DNA of 64,000 nucleotides from Treponema putidum (GCF_000755145.1 NZ_CP009228.1:1409693-1473692); one strand, 5' to 3'; positions 16,248 to 25,170 are shown, counted from the first letter of the stretch. The notes: a model not told the origin generated them from the letters alone. Made by a program: numbers and translations.

Positions 16248-17726
16248 ATGAAAACTTCTAAACTATTTTCTTTGTTTTTAATTTTATCAGGCCTGCTCAC
16301 TTTATTGACAGGCTGCGCTAGTATGTATATTCATGGTTCAACTCCCGTTCAAAGGGCTGTATCCGCTGCCGATCTCCTTATTGAGGGAAATGTATCGGAT
16401 GACTACATAAGGGTCTATAAAACCGAGGCCTCACAGGCTGAGAGGTCGATTATGGATATGATTAGTAAGGCTGAAAGGAACAATGTATACTATGCCGATA
16501 TTGCAGATAATATTTCCGATTGGATGCTGCTTTATAGCCGCGTTTCTACACTTCAAAGAATGTACCCGGAAGGTCTACAGGGAAAAAGAGAATTTGCAGT
16601 CTTTGAAGCTAAAGATTACAGCAATCTAAAGGATACGGCCTATACGAAGGCTACGGAAGCTCTTTATGATGAAGCACTACATCTTGTGAATATGCCGGGG
16701 AACAATCCTAAAAATATTTCCAAGGCATTGGAGAATTTAAAACGTGCAAAAAAATATTCCCGCCATCTGGATAATGAGATAAATTCGCTGGGTGCGGAGA
16801 CGGCTTATAATGCGGCCGAAGCTCTTGCTTATACAAATAAACCCGATAATCTTCTTCAAGCCTCAGAATACTATATGCTTGCAAATTCATGGATTCCGGG
16901 ATATAGGGGCTCTTTGGAAAAAAGCCGGCTTACAAAAGAAAAAGCCGCTTATCTTTATATTGAAGAGGGCAGCTACAATCTACGCTTAAAAGATTATACC
17001 GCTTTCCGCCATGCAAAATCTTCTTTTCAAAAAGCTGAAAAAATAATTCCGGGTATAGCTTCAAAAGAACTTGCAGAAGTAAACCGTCTCCTTTCAATTA
17101 AATTGGTGATTGCCGGTTTGAATAATACTTATACTGAAGAAGATAGAATACGAAGGTCAATCGCTAATGAATTATCTTCTGCAAATTCAGGGCCTCAAAT
17201 TGTTGAAATAAATTTTATCAGAGGCGGAATGAATTCCATTTTTAATCTTATAGATATTCGAGATGCCGATTTAGCCCTTATTCCGGCCGATAACTATGGA
17301 AAAGTTAAAGAAATATATGGACCTGTAAATACCATAAAGAAGAATGTATCAAAGACAATAAACGGAGTTGTATATAACGGTATAATAACGGAACAAAGTC
17401 AGCTTGTTACCGTCTATGCTCAAAATGATTTTGTGTTATATGATATTAGAACATGGAGAAAAACGGAGCTGCGCTATTTTAGCAATGAAACAAATAAATT
17501 TTTTAAAAATTTTACGGTAAGATATTATAGCGGAGCTCCTGAAGCAAAGCCTGCGGATTTTGATCCCGGTTTTTTATATGAAGCCGGTCAATATAAAAAA
17601 TTCTTTCCGGAATTATTGGATGAAAGTAATTCTATGAATTTGATTAGCAACTACGGAAGCCTTAGTTCAAACGGTAAAGAATTGTGTAATATTATTAAAA
17701 ACTTGCAGTACATTGAGAAGCGGTAA
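16248..17726 (+). CDS. Lipoprotein with TPR-like helical repeats
   Basis: The 492-residue product has a signal peptide with lipobox LLTGC (Cys at residue 23). Residues about 30-290 are alpha-helical with TPR-like packing (ALENLKRAKKYS, FRHAKSSFQKAEKI), while the C-terminal third is predicted mixed alpha/beta. No enzyme motif was seen. Helical-repeat lipoproteins of this type often scaffold envelope complexes, but its partners are unknown. Translation probably begins on a leaderless message because the -10 hexamer is 6 nt from the ATG. The gene stands alone between the exporter terminator and a convergent gene. Confidence 0.6.
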   Translation: MKTSKLFSLFLILSGLLTLLTGCASMYIHGSTPVQRAVSAADLLIEGNVSDDYIRVYKTEASQAERSIMDMISKAERNNVYYADIADNISDWMLLYSRVSTLQRMYPEGLQGKREFAVFEAKDYSNLKDTAYTKATEALYDEALHLVNMPGNNPKNISKALENLKRAKKYSRHLDNEINSLGAETAYNAAEALAYTNKPDNLLQASEYYMLANSWIPGYRGSLEKSRLTKEKAAYLYIEEGSYNLRLKDYTAFRHAKSSFQKAEKIIPGIASKELAEVNRLLSIKLVIAGLNNTYTEEDRIRRSIANELSSANSGPQIVEINFIRGGMNSIFNLIDIRDADLALIPADNYGKVKEIYGPVNTIKKNVSKTINGVVYNGIITEQSQLVTVYAQNDFVLYDIRTWRKTELRYFSNETNKFFKNFTVRYYSGAPEAKPADFDPGFLYEAGQYKKFFPELLDESNSMNLISNYGSLSSNGKELCNIIKNLQYIEKR

Positions 17727-17783
17727 ACTTCTTATATCATCACCTAAAAGCTGTTGTTTTACACGATGTTCGATAGTTGATTT

Positions 17784-19406
17784 TTAAAACTTAAGCCCTT
17801 TAATCCAATCTGATATAATCGGCTCCAAGGTTTTTATGTCGAAGCCTAGTTTTAATACTTGAACTCTCTGTTCTGAAGTACCCCAATTTTGGTAGGGGTT
17901 GTCATAATTTTGATCAAAAAAATTATAAATAAAATCCTCGGCCTTATTTTCTTTATTATCGAACATCGAAATTTTGTGAATGGCGGATTTTTCGAGTACC
18001 TTTCGTATTGAAGCTCTTATCTCCTCAAAAAAGAGCCCCTTATGAATTTGATATTTGTCCCCCCTCATAGTCTTAATAATTTCTGCAATTGAGCCTGAAG
18101 GATTCATCTCAAGCAATGGCCTTTCAAAATGAGGCGCCGGCTTAGATTCTTCTTTTGGGATTTCTGCAAGGCCTTCTTTTAGATTCTCATTTTCGCTGAT
18201 AACTTGTTCAGCCTCAGCCTTTTTAAGTTCTTTTATTTTTTTCTCAGGTAAGGATTTTTTATTTTGTAAATTGTTTTCTAAATTTAATTCCTCGTTTTTA
18301 GCTTTCTTTGTTTGAAGAACCGTTTCTTTTTTGGAATCTGCTGATTTTTTAATTCTTGCATTTCCGGTTTTTTTATCCTGAGTCTTTTTTTCTTTTTTCG
18401 GTTTTACTTTTTTTTCTAAGACAGCTTCTTCACCTGAAGCTTTATCAATAGACTCTTTTTTCTTTTTTACAGGCTCTATCGAAACTTTTAACCTTGCCCA
18501 TTCTCTTTGAAGATAAAGATCCCCGCTTATGCTGTAGTAATAGCCGTTTACCAAATTCAACAGGACTGCTTGTAAAATTTCTTCATCTTTCCAGTTTCTA
18601 AACCTTCCGATTTTTACAGCCTGAAAAATATTAAAGTTATTGGTCCTGTATTTTCGGCTATACAATAAAACTATATTTTCAAATCCGCCGTCTGCATAAA
18701 CAGGCCAATACTTTAAGGTGTAAGCAATAACTTGATCTTCAACCCTTTTAATATCGGGAGAAATAATTATTGCATCTACTTGTTCTTTTGTAAAAACAAT
18801 CTTAGAAAAGTCAAAGGTTTTAGGAGGTTTGTAGGCAGAGCGTTCTCTTCTTTGACGAGACAACATTTCATCCTGCTCATCTTTATAAGCCTTTACCGAT
18901 GAAAGAGTATCTGTAACATATAGCCGTATAAGCTCTGCCGATTTTTTCATGGGCAGCTCTTTAAAACCTATGATATCGGCATAGCGTGCATATTTTTCGG
19001 TAAATGAAATAGAAGCAAATCTATCGGAAGAAATAGCCGACACTACTTTTTCGCATTCTTGAATAACCTTGTAAACATCATTTGTATCAAGATTGGCTGT
19101 TTTTTCGGTAATAAAAACTATAACCCGTTTAATCTGCATTATAGTCTTTTGAGCTAGGTTGATTAAATTTTCAGTAAGCAATTCTTGAAATCTATGAGAC
19201 CTCTGCCTATATGACGACATCAGTTCATACCTCATAGAGTCATCCGGGTATTTACGCTTTAATTTTCCATTATATAATAAAAGGGCTTCATTCAGATGCC
19301 CGGTTTTTCTAAGTTCAAAATATCTTTCAATGTCAAGGTCTTCCGAAAGACTTACTTGCGGATATTCTTGTTTTAAGACTTGTTTTTCAAGTTCCGTTAT
19401 TTCCAT
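17784..19406 (-). CDS. Conserved hypothetical protein with Lys-rich linker
   Basis: Starting at ATG 19406 gives 540 residues. The frame extends 168 nt upstream, but that part would encode a Phe-rich stretch through the intergenic promoter region and is unlikely. The product has no signal peptide. Its N-terminal half (about 1-310) is helical. A low-complexity Lys/Glu segment follows (about 320-440, many KKK and EKK runs), and a compact C-terminal domain has GDKYQIHKGLFFEEIRASI and ends in WIKGLKF. I do not recognise a family. A basic linker between two folded domains suggests a scaffold or nucleic-acid-associated cytoplasmic protein, which is only a guess. Confidence 0.6.
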   Translation of the reverse strand: MEITELEKQVLKQEYPQVSLSEDLDIERYFELRKTGHLNEALLLYNGKLKRKYPDDSMRYELMSSYRQRSHRFQELLTENLINLAQKTIMQIKRVIVFITEKTANLDTNDVYKVIQECEKVVSAISSDRFASISFTEKYARYADIIGFKELPMKKSAELIRLYVTDTLSSVKAYKDEQDEMLSRQRRERSAYKPPKTFDFSKIVFTKEQVDAIIISPDIKRVEDQVIAYTLKYWPVYADGGFENIVLLYSRKYRTNNFNIFQAVKIGRFRNWKDEEILQAVLLNLVNGYYYSISGDLYLQREWARLKVSIEPVKKKKESIDKASGEEAVLEKKVKPKKEKKTQDKKTGNARIKKSADSKKETVLQTKKAKNEELNLENNLQNKKSLPEKKIKELKKAEAEQVISENENLKEGLAEIPKEESKPAPHFERPLLEMNPSGSIAEIIKTMRGDKYQIHKGLFFEEIRASIRKVLEKSAIHKISMFDNKENKAEDFIYNFFDQNYDNPYQNWGTSEQRVQVLKLGFDIKTLEPIISDWIKGLKF

Positions 19407-19518
19407 AAAAACCGCCGATTTTAGGCAAAATAATACCGTAATAATATAGCAAAAAAAGAAAAAAAACAAGTGCGGAGGCAGAGTATCAAAAAAATTATTC
19501 AAAGGGAATAATTTTATA

Positions 19519-19547
19519 TTGACTTTTAATACGTAATAATCTATACT
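19519..19547 (+). promoter_or_regulatory. Promoter of the PIN toxin-antitoxin operon
   Basis: TTGACT (19519-19524), a 17-bp spacer and TATACT (19542-19547) are followed by GGAGG at 19558-19562 and the antitoxin ATG at 19568. Confidence 0.7.
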
Positions 19548-19556
19548 TAATACGTA
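19526..19556. promoter_or_regulatory. Paired operator repeats over the toxin-antitoxin promoter
   Basis: TTAATACGTA occurs twice in direct orientation, at 19526-19535 and 19547-19556, exactly 21 bp (two helical turns) apart. Each copy contains the palindrome TACGTA. The copies lie in the promoter spacer and just after the -10, as expected for an antitoxin-bound autoregulatory site. Confidence 0.55.
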
Positions 19557-19567
19557 TGGAGGTAAAT

Positions 19568-19810
19568 ATGCCAAAAAAACTTACTTTAAGTATCGATAAT
19601 GAGCTGATAGATTTTGCCCATCTTTACTCCCGAAAAAGCGGAATATCTATTTCAAGATTATTTGAACAATATCTTATGAATTTACGGAACACCGATAACC
19701 AATACAAGCTTAACCCCAAAACAGCCGCCTTGTATGGAATCTTTGAAAAACGCCCTATACCGGATAAAAAAGAATTGAGGAAAGAATTTTATGAAAAAAA
19801 TTCTAATTGA
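19568..19810 (+). CDS. Antitoxin of a PIN-domain pair (DUF6364-like)
   Basis: This 80-residue protein starts at ATG 19568, 5 nt after GGAGG. The ATG at 19556 overlaps that site and the operator repeat. The N terminus, KKLTLSIDNELIDFAHLYSRK, looks like the ribbon-helix-helix antitoxins grouped as DUF6364, which bind DNA as dimers and wrap the toxin with their C-terminal tail. It overlaps the toxin gene by 20 nt. Autoregulation is likely through the two 21-bp-spaced repeats at its promoter. Confidence 0.7.
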   Translation: MPKKLTLSIDNELIDFAHLYSRKSGISISRLFEQYLMNLRNTDNQYKLNPKTAALYGIFEKRPIPDKKELRKEFYEKNSN

Positions 19811-20210
19811 TTTAAATATAATTCTGGATTTTCTTAACAAGCGTAATTTTCATGAAGAGGCGGCAAACATTATAAATATGTGTGTAGAAAAAAAGCTATT
19901 AGGTTTCATTGCTGCTCACGAAATAACAACCCTATCTTATTTTTTATTAAAAGAAAAAAAGAATAAAAACAAGGCGGCTGAAACCATCACAGCTTTTCTT
20001 GATATTTTTAATATAATCCCTACTGATGAAAAAATTTTACGAGAAGCTTTATTTTCTCCGGTTAAGGATTATGAAGATGCCGTAATTGAAGTAAGTGCCG
20101 TAAAAAACGGTATTGATTATATAATTTCAAGAAATTTAGCCGATTTTAAATCGGCAAGAGTTCAGGTCTGCACGCCGGAAAAATTCTTTATAAAACTATC
20201 AAACTCTTAA
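19791..20210 (+). CDS. PIN-domain ribonuclease toxin
   Basis: The 139-residue protein has the PIN fold landmarks LIDLNIILD (first Asp), an internal Glu in AAHEITTLSYF, DYEDAVIEVSA and IDYIISRNLADF (last acidic cluster), so all catalytic acids are present. PIN toxins cleave tRNA or other RNA when released from the antitoxin. It overlaps its antitoxin gene by 20 nt. This is the only intact toxin-antitoxin pair found in the window. Its 3' end overlaps the convergent gene downstream by 12 nt. Confidence 0.75.
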   Translation: MKKILIDLNIILDFLNKRNFHEEAANIINMCVEKKLLGFIAAHEITTLSYFLLKEKKNKNKAAETITAFLDIFNIIPTDEKILREALFSPVKDYEDAVIEVSAVKNGIDYIISRNLADFKSARVQVCTPEKFFIKLSNS

Positions 20211-21155
20211 GTCGACTGAAAGAGGCGGTTCGGACTTTGAAGGCTCTCCATAGCGGACAAAAACTGAAGAAGTATCCGAATCGAAAAATCCTGCTTCCGT
20301 TAAGCAGGAAGTAAAAAGCTTTTCCAAATCCGTTTTTTCTTTTTGCGAAAGCTCGGAGTCTTCACGCATAAATGTAAATTCTTTATCCTGCAAAGAAAAA
20401 ATCCAAGGCTCGCTTTTTTCAGACGGAGCCTTTTTAAAATTACAGCGGAGTACCAGAGACTTAAGTTCTTTTAAGCTTATATCCAATAGGAGGGCCAAAG
20501 AGCCTGATGCCTTAGAAGAGTCAAAGTCTCTGTCAAAGGGGAGAATTATCCAATGAAGGCCCTCGCCTTTTAGGTGGTTTAGCATCTCCAAAACTTCATC
20601 ATCATTTTTTTCTCTGCCGCCGCCGAAAACGGCTGCATAGATTTGCGAAAAAAGCTCATCAGAAAGCTCAATGCCCTTGTTTTCGATAAGAGAAGCGGCA
20701 AAGACGTTTTTTTCTTTTTCTTTTAAAGATGCTTTGCCTGCCGGCTTGCCTGTTTTTTTGTATAAAAAGTTAAAAATCCGGTTTATTGATTTTTGGTCAA
20801 GGCGGCTTTCCATCGCTGTAAAAAAGGCAAGAATACTTGAAGTCAATTCGTTTTGCGGAATTCCAAGTTTAGAAAAGACGTCTTTTGCGGAAGATGTTTC
20901 GTTTCCTTTTTCGGGAATGAGAAGGACTCTGTCAGAGTCGATGATGACCCTCATTTTCAGACTGTCGCCTTCCTTTAGGCTTCCTGAAACATTCCCCTCA
21001 AAAATATTTCCGTTAAAAAAAATACGGGCTGCCCCGTCCGTCTTTAAGCTTAAAATCTTGGCGTTTACAATATCGCCGTTTTTTAAGCTCATTGAACCTG
21101 AGTCAGCCCGTCTTGAAGCGGTAAAAAAAACTTTTGTACCGTCCGTATAAATCAC
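20199..21155 (-). CDS. Hypothetical protein, possibly FliK/YlqG-like
   Basis: The 318-residue frame begins with GTG at 21155; ATG 21092 (297 residues) is an alternative, though neither has a strong ribosome binding site. An N-terminal beta-rich OB-like part (NGDIVNAKILSLKTDGAARIFF) is followed by a helical middle and a C-terminal domain starting at HWIILPFDRDF. This layout and the position just after rplS resemble YlqG, a FliK-like protein next to rplS in Bacillus; the relationship is inferred from order and general shape. No signal peptide or membrane segment was seen. Confidence 0.55.
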   Translation of the reverse strand: MIYTDGTKVFFTASRRADSGSMSLKNGDIVNAKILSLKTDGAARIFFNGNIFEGNVSGSLKEGDSLKMRVIIDSDRVLLIPEKGNETSSAKDVFSKLGIPQNELTSSILAFFTAMESRLDQKSINRIFNFLYKKTGKPAGKASLKEKEKNVFAASLIENKGIELSDELFSQIYAAVFGGGREKNDDEVLEMLNHLKGEGLHWIILPFDRDFDSSKASGSLALLLDISLKELKSLVLRCNFKKAPSEKSEPWIFSLQDKEFTFMREDSELSQKEKTDLEKLFTSCLTEAGFFDSDTSSVFVRYGEPSKSEPPLSVDLRV

Positions 21156-21193
21156 AAATCTATTTGCCGATTTAAAAGTTTAAACTCAAAACC

Positions 21194-21553
21194 TTATGAG
21201 TTCTTTTTGGTGATAAGGGTCTTAATCTTAGCGGCCTTACCTACCTTATCTCTGATATAGTAAAGTTTAGCTCGGCGAACTTTTCCGGGGCGTACAACCT
21301 CGACCTTAGCAATTCGAGGTGAATGAAAGGGGAAAACACGCTCAACTCCTACACCGTAAGAATTTTTGCGTACGGTAAATGTTCTTCCGATTCCTGAATT
21401 TTTAAAACAGATTACCAAGCCTTCATAAACCTGAATTCGCTCGGTTTTTCCTTCAACGATTTTAAAGTGAACTTTAACCGTATCTCCTACACGGAAAACG
21501 GGAGGGTTTTCAGCCTTTTGCTGAGCTTCAATTTTCATAATCAGATCACTCAT
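21194..21553 (-). CDS. rplS: 50S ribosomal protein L19
   Basis: The 119-residue protein has the L19 hallmarks [39 protein letters not shown] and [12 protein letters not shown] 21553 is chosen over the TTG at 21559 because AAGGAG lies 7 nt upstream of the ATG. The gene overlaps the trmD stop by 8 nt and is the last of the five-gene rpsP operon. L19 sits at the 30S-50S interface. Confidence 0.97.
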   Translation of the reverse strand: MSDLIMKIEAQQKAENPPVFRVGDTVKVHFKIVEGKTERIQVYEGLVICFKNSGIGRTFTVRKNSYGVGVERVFPFHSPRIAKVEVVRPGKVRRAKLYYIRDKVGKAAKIKTLITKKNS

Positions 21554-22277
21554 TTTCAAACTCCTTAAGTATTTTTTCTGCTTCCTTTGTCCACATCCCG
21601 CAATTTCTTGCCTTTTCGATAAGATCGGGCCTCGTTTTAAGCGTTTTTTCGATACGCTTTTTTAGCCTCCACTTATGAATATTTAGATGGTGTCCTGAAA
21701 GGAGCACTTCGGGAACCTCTCTTCCCTTAAAATTCCTTGGTCTTGTATATTGCGGGTACTCAAGCAAAAATCCTGAAAAACTTTCTTCTTCAAGCGACTC
21801 GCCGGAAATAACTCCGTCTATCAGGCGGTAAACCGCATCGATTATCACTAGGGCTGCAAGCTCGCCTGAGGACATAACATAGTCGCCGACCGAGATTTCA
21901 TCATCAACATACTCGTCAATAATTCTCTGATCGATTCCTTCATATCTTCCGCAGACAAAGACGAGAGCCTCTTCTGACGAAAGCTCTTTTGCCAGCTCTT
22001 GACTAAAAGGCTTCCCTGACGGGGTAACATATATTACCCGTTTTGAAGAAGCATTAACCGAGTCCAATGCGAGGCTCAAAGGTTCCGGCAAGAGTAACAT
22101 TCCGGCCCCTCCGCCGTAAACGATGTCATCGCATGAGCGGTGCTTGTCAAAAGCAAAGTCCCTGATGTTTACCAAGTTGCAGCTAATAATTCCCTTTTCT
22201 ACGGCCTTGGCCATAATCGAAGTTTTAAAAAAAGCTTCGGGTATTTCGGGGAATAAGGTCAGCACATCGAATCTCAT
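21546..22277 (-). CDS. trmD: tRNA (guanine37-N1)-methyltransferase TrmD
   Basis: The 243-residue protein shows the TrmD trefoil-knot SAM site: [39 protein letters not shown] and [11 protein letters not shown]. It methylates N1 of G37 next to the anticodon, preventing +1 frameshifting. It overlaps rimM by 4 nt and rplS by 8 nt, so the operon is tightly coupled. Confidence 0.97.
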   Translation of the reverse strand: MRFDVLTLFPEIPEAFFKTSIMAKAVEKGIISCNLVNIRDFAFDKHRSCDDIVYGGGAGMLLLPEPLSLALDSVNASSKRVIYVTPSGKPFSQELAKELSSEEALVFVCGRYEGIDQRIIDEYVDDEISVGDYVMSSGELAALVIIDAVYRLIDGVISGESLEEESFSGFLLEYPQYTRPRNFKGREVPEVLLSGHHLNIHKWRLKKRIEKTLKTRPDLIEKARNCGMWTKEAEKILKEFENE

Positions 22278-22813
22278 TCAAGAATCCAGCGGTGCATGAG
22301 CTCCACGGTTTTGGCTTTTAAGTCGATTTTTCCGATAAATTCCTTGTTAAAGGGAACATAAAAGCTCGATTCCGCAGCAGCCTCGGAGGTTTTGCCGGCT
22401 ATTTCTAAGAGGTAACCGCCTCCGCCTTCTGCTACACTTGTTATTTTTCCAACAAGAGTTCCTTCGCATACAAGATTACAATTACAAAGATCATGGACAT
22501 AAACTTCGCCCTCATCAAGGGGGGCAGCCTTGTCCCTAGGAATAAACAATTCCGAACCCGTCAAACACTTGGCGGCTTCGGGGTTGTCTATCCCCTTAAA
22601 TTTTACAAGAGCATCGGCCTTTCTTAAATTGACTTCTTCAATTTCAAACCAGCCGTCTTTATATTTTTGCTCTCTTAATTTTTCCTTAAGAATACTTAAA
22701 AAAACTCTGTCAAACAATAAAAAATGCCCGTATTCCCCGGAAAAACTTTCAACTTTCACAAACCCTTCGACCCCGAAGGTTCCTCGGATTCGTCCTGTTG
22801 CAAGCAAATCCAT
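22274..22813 (-). CDS. rimM: 16S rRNA processing protein RimM
   Basis: The 179-residue protein opens with GRIRGTFGVEGFVKVESF, the RimM N-terminal barrel. It continues to a PRC-barrel-like half containing YVHDLCNCNLV and ending in [10 protein letters not shown]. RimM helps mature the 30S head and binds S19. It is placed between khpA and trmD, with a 4-nt overlap with trmD. The region around residues 105-130 is glycine- and alanine-rich and slightly longer than in typical relatives. Confidence 0.93.
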   Translation of the reverse strand: MDLLATGRIRGTFGVEGFVKVESFSGEYGHFLLFDRVFLSILKEKLREQKYKDGWFEIEEVNLRKADALVKFKGIDNPEAAKCLTGSELFIPRDKAAPLDEGEVYVHDLCNCNLVCEGTLVGKITSVAEGGGGYLLEIAGKTSEAAAESSFYVPFNKEFIGKIDLKAKTVELMHRWILE

Positions 22814-22815
22814 TA

Positions 22816-23049
22816 TTAGTCTACAATTTCAAGCGAATAACGCTTTCCGGACTTTCCTGCGCTTGCACTCAGCAAGGTTCTGATCGACTTTGCGATTCTT
22901 CCCTGCTTTCCGATTACTTTGCCGATGTCGCCTGAAGCTACTTTAAGCTCGATGACTGTGCCCTTTTCGTTTTCACTTTCCGATACCGTTACAGCGGAAG
23001 GATCGTCAACAAGGGATTTGGCAATGTATTCTATTAAATCTTTTTGCAT
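22816..23049 (-). CDS. khpA: KH-domain RNA-binding protein KhpA
   Basis: ATG 23049 has AAGGA 7 nt upstream and gives 77 residues, the usual KhpA length. An extra 8 codons to 23073 lack support. The single KH domain carries IGKVIGKQGRIAKSIRTLL with the GxxG loop GKQG. In other bacteria KhpA partners KhpB/Jag and binds many RNAs. It lies 2 nt upstream of rimM in the rpsP operon. Confidence 0.93.
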   Translation of the reverse strand: MQKDLIEYIAKSLVDDPSAVTVSESENEKGTVIELKVASGDIGKVIGKQGRIAKSIRTLLSASAGKSGKRYSLEIVD

Positions 23050-23085
23050 TTTGTTTTCCTTTTCACCTGTCAAGTGATTTTACAC

Positions 23086-23331
23086 TTATAGTGTGAATTC
23101 TTTTTTGTTAAGTAAACGTCTAACCGTGTCGGTCGGCTGTGCACCTTTTCCCAACCAGTTTCTAACCTTATCGGCATCAAAAGAAATCTGCTTTTCTGCC
23201 GTTTCGATCGGATGATAAATGCCGACTTCATCGATGGTTTTGCCGTTTCGAGGTTCTCTTACATCCTGAACAACAATTCGATAATAAGGGCGTTTTTTAG
23301 TTCCGAGTCTTTTTAGTCTGATTTTTACCAC
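23086..23331 (-). CDS. rpsP: 30S ribosomal protein S16
   Basis: The 81-residue protein has the S16 sequence VKIRLKRLGTKKRPYYRIVV and the tail VRRLLNKKEFTL. The start is a GTG at 23331 with GGAGG 5 nt upstream. An overlapping ATG at 23333 is out of frame. It is the first gene of the rpsP-khpA-rimM-trmD-rplS operon, with a leader of about 65 nt after the promoter. Confidence 0.97.
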   Translation of the reverse strand: MVKIRLKRLGTKKRPYYRIVVQDVREPRNGKTIDEVGIYHPIETAEKQISFDADKVRNWLGKGAQPTDTVRRLLNKKEFTL

Positions 23332-23404
23332 ATAAACCTCCTGGAATTAACCCAAAAATCCAATATAGAACCCGTGTTTTAATGAAAATACGAGTAAGAA
23401 AAGA

Positions 23405-23433
23405 TAATACTATAAAGAAGAGAATTAGTCAAT
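23405..23433 (-). promoter_or_regulatory. Promoter of the rpsP operon
   Basis: Minus-strand TTGACT (23428-23433), a 17-bp spacer and TATTAT (23405-23410) lie about 70 nt upstream of the rpsP start. Confidence 0.7.
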
Positions 23434-23465
23434 AGGGAATTTTAAGGATATTTTGAGGATTATGC

Positions 23466-24536
23466 TTACTTCCTGATATCCACTAAATCGGCTCCATTTA
23501 TCATGGTTTCGGTAAATTTTCCCATATTTTGCATGGTAAAGACTGCTCCCTCAAGCATCTTAAATAAGAGAGGACAGCCGCTTCCTTCGCCCAAACGCAT
23601 TTTCATATTTAAGACGGGCTCGATTCCAAGCTCAGCGGTGCAGATCGTAGCTCCCCTTTCTTCCGACTTATGAGAAGCAAAAAGGTAATCCCTTACGCGA
23701 GGATTTAAGTTTACGGCACAGAGGGCCGCAAGGCTCGAAATATAACCGTCTATTACGGCAGGGATTCTGCGGGCTGCAAGACCTATGTAGCAGCCGCACA
23801 TTGCAGCGATATCAAAGCCCCCGACTTTTGAAATACAGTCGATTAAATCGCCTTTTTTTGGGGCGTTTACTTCGATAGCCTTTTTTACGGTCTTAATTTT
23901 TAACTCATACATGGCCTCTGTCGTAGAAGCCCCGCGCCCAACGGTCAGCTCAGGTTCTACCCCGCAAAGGCCTGAAAGCACGGCCGCCGTTGTGGTGGTA
24001 TTGCAAATTCCTAGTTCTCCTATTCCTGCAATATCGAAGCCTTCATCGGCCATTTTAAAAGCCGCCTCTATTCCGGTTTCAATCATACGGATACAATCTT
24101 CACTGCTCATCGCAGGACCTTGAGCTATGTTTTCCGTACCGAATTTTATCTTTTTATTGATAATATCTTTTTGTTTACTTGTCTTTATCATCCCGACATC
24201 ATAAACCCTAATGCCGCTTCCTGCCCATTTTGAAATTGTGCCTAGACCTGTTTTTCCCGTGTGCATAATCTCGGCAAGTAAAAAGGTTGTAATCTGGGGC
24301 TGGGAGGTAATTTTTTCTGCATAGACTCCGTTATCCGCACAAAAAACAGCCGTTATTTTTTTATCGATTTTTAAATTGTCAAAGCCTTTGATTTTTGCAA
24401 GTCTGATTGTCATCTCTTCAAGAGCCCCTAAAGAACCCGGCGGATGAGCAAGGCTGTCCCAAAAAAGTTTTGCTCTTTTTCCTTCTTCTTCCGAAACGGG
24501 TTTAATCGAATTTAAGGCGTTTTCTAAAGTCTTCAT
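23466..24536 (-). CDS. cobT: Nicotinate-nucleotide-dimethylbenzimidazole phosphoribosyltransferase CobT
   Basis: The 356-residue enzyme makes alpha-ribazole phosphate for the lower ligand of cobalamin. It contains PPGSLGALE near the N terminus, a nucleotide-binding GIGELGICNTTTTAAV and LGEGSGCPL, which carries the catalytic Glu. No other cobalamin gene is in the window, which suits salvage of cobinamide-type precursors. Its ATG overlaps the TGA of an upstream vapC remnant by 4 nt (ATGA), so it once was translationally coupled to that toxin gene. No promoter or cobalamin riboswitch was seen directly upstream. Confidence 0.95.
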   Translation of the reverse strand: MKTLENALNSIKPVSEEEGKRAKLFWDSLAHPPGSLGALEEMTIRLAKIKGFDNLKIDKKITAVFCADNGVYAEKITSQPQITTFLLAEIMHTGKTGLGTISKWAGSGIRVYDVGMIKTSKQKDIINKKIKFGTENIAQGPAMSSEDCIRMIETGIEAAFKMADEGFDIAGIGELGICNTTTTAAVLSGLCGVEPELTVGRGASTTEAMYELKIKTVKKAIEVNAPKKGDLIDCISKVGGFDIAAMCGCYIGLAARRIPAVIDGYISSLAALCAVNLNPRVRDYLFASHKSEERGATICTAELGIEPVLNMKMRLGEGSGCPLLFKMLEGAVFTMQNMGKFTETMINGADLVDIRK

Positions 24537-24956
24537 AAAGGTCTCCCAATATCTGCCAAGTCAATATCTATGTATTTTCTATAGGCTTCAAAATCCTTAT
24601 CCAAAGTCAATATTAAAAAATCATTGCTATGAGCTACACTGCATATCAAATAATCTGTGTGAGAGCCCTGAAGCCCCCTACTCCTACATTTATTATAATA
24701 TTCTGCAGCCTTTTCATAGTCCTCTGTGGTTATTTCAAAGTCCGAAAATGTTTCGAGAGCTTCTTTAAGCCGGATAAATTTTTCTTCATTCGATATACCG
24801 CTTAAAATTTCTTGCCGTATAGGACCCTATCATAACCGCATACTGATTGCGGATTAAAAATGAAAGATAATCCAATAATTTTTTGTCATCACTTGTAAGC
24901 TGCTTTTTTCTAAAAGCAAGAGACCACACTGAAGTATCGACCAATACAAATTTCAT
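24533..24956 (-). pseudogene. VapC-type PIN toxin with a one-base frameshift
   Basis: From ATG 24956 the frame reads KFVLVDTSVWSLAF for 56 codons and stops at 24786-24788. Removing one G from the GGG run (CCC at 24825-24827 on the plus strand) restores one continuous PIN protein of about 140 residues. It then has GPIRQEILSGISNEEKF, GSHTDYLICSVA and LTLDKDFEAY, giving all four catalytic acids, and ends at the TGA overlapping the cobT ATG. As read, the toxin is inactive. Either a true mutation or a base-call error explains it. It overlaps vapB by 4 nt. Confidence 0.8.
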
Positions 24957-25150
24957 CTCAACCTCATTTTTTTATAATTATAATGAGGATCATATTCTAC
25001 TTGCCCGAATAGTTTTATAAGATCTTCGGATTTTCGCCTTTTAATAAATTCTTCAAGAGCCGTATTTACCGTTTCTTTTTTTGTGCTATATCCGCCTATC
25101 TTATAGGCTATATCAAGCAGCTCTTCATTTATTGCAAGATTAGTTGCCAT
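24953..25150 (-). CDS. VapB-type antitoxin
   Basis: This 65-residue ribbon-helix-helix protein (MATNLAINEELLDIAY, KKETVNTALEEFIKRRK) is a typical short VapB antitoxin. It is intact, overlaps the vapC start by 4 nt (ATGA) and has an AGAGG ribosome binding site 8 nt before its ATG. A perfect 9-bp inverted repeat 21 bp upstream is the likely operator. With its toxin frameshifted, it would behave as an orphan antitoxin/repressor. Confidence 0.8.
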   Translation of the reverse strand: MATNLAINEELLDIAYKIGGYSTKKETVNTALEEFIKRRKSEDLIKLFGQVEYDPHYNYKKMRLR

Positions 25151-25170
25151 AGCATTTACCTCTATAGCAT

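Noticed and set aside
19407..19574. 56-residue N-terminal extension of the Lys-rich protein
   Set aside because: It would run through the promoter region of the divergent toxin-antitoxin operon, is Phe-rich without family support, and ATG 19406 starts the plausible protein.
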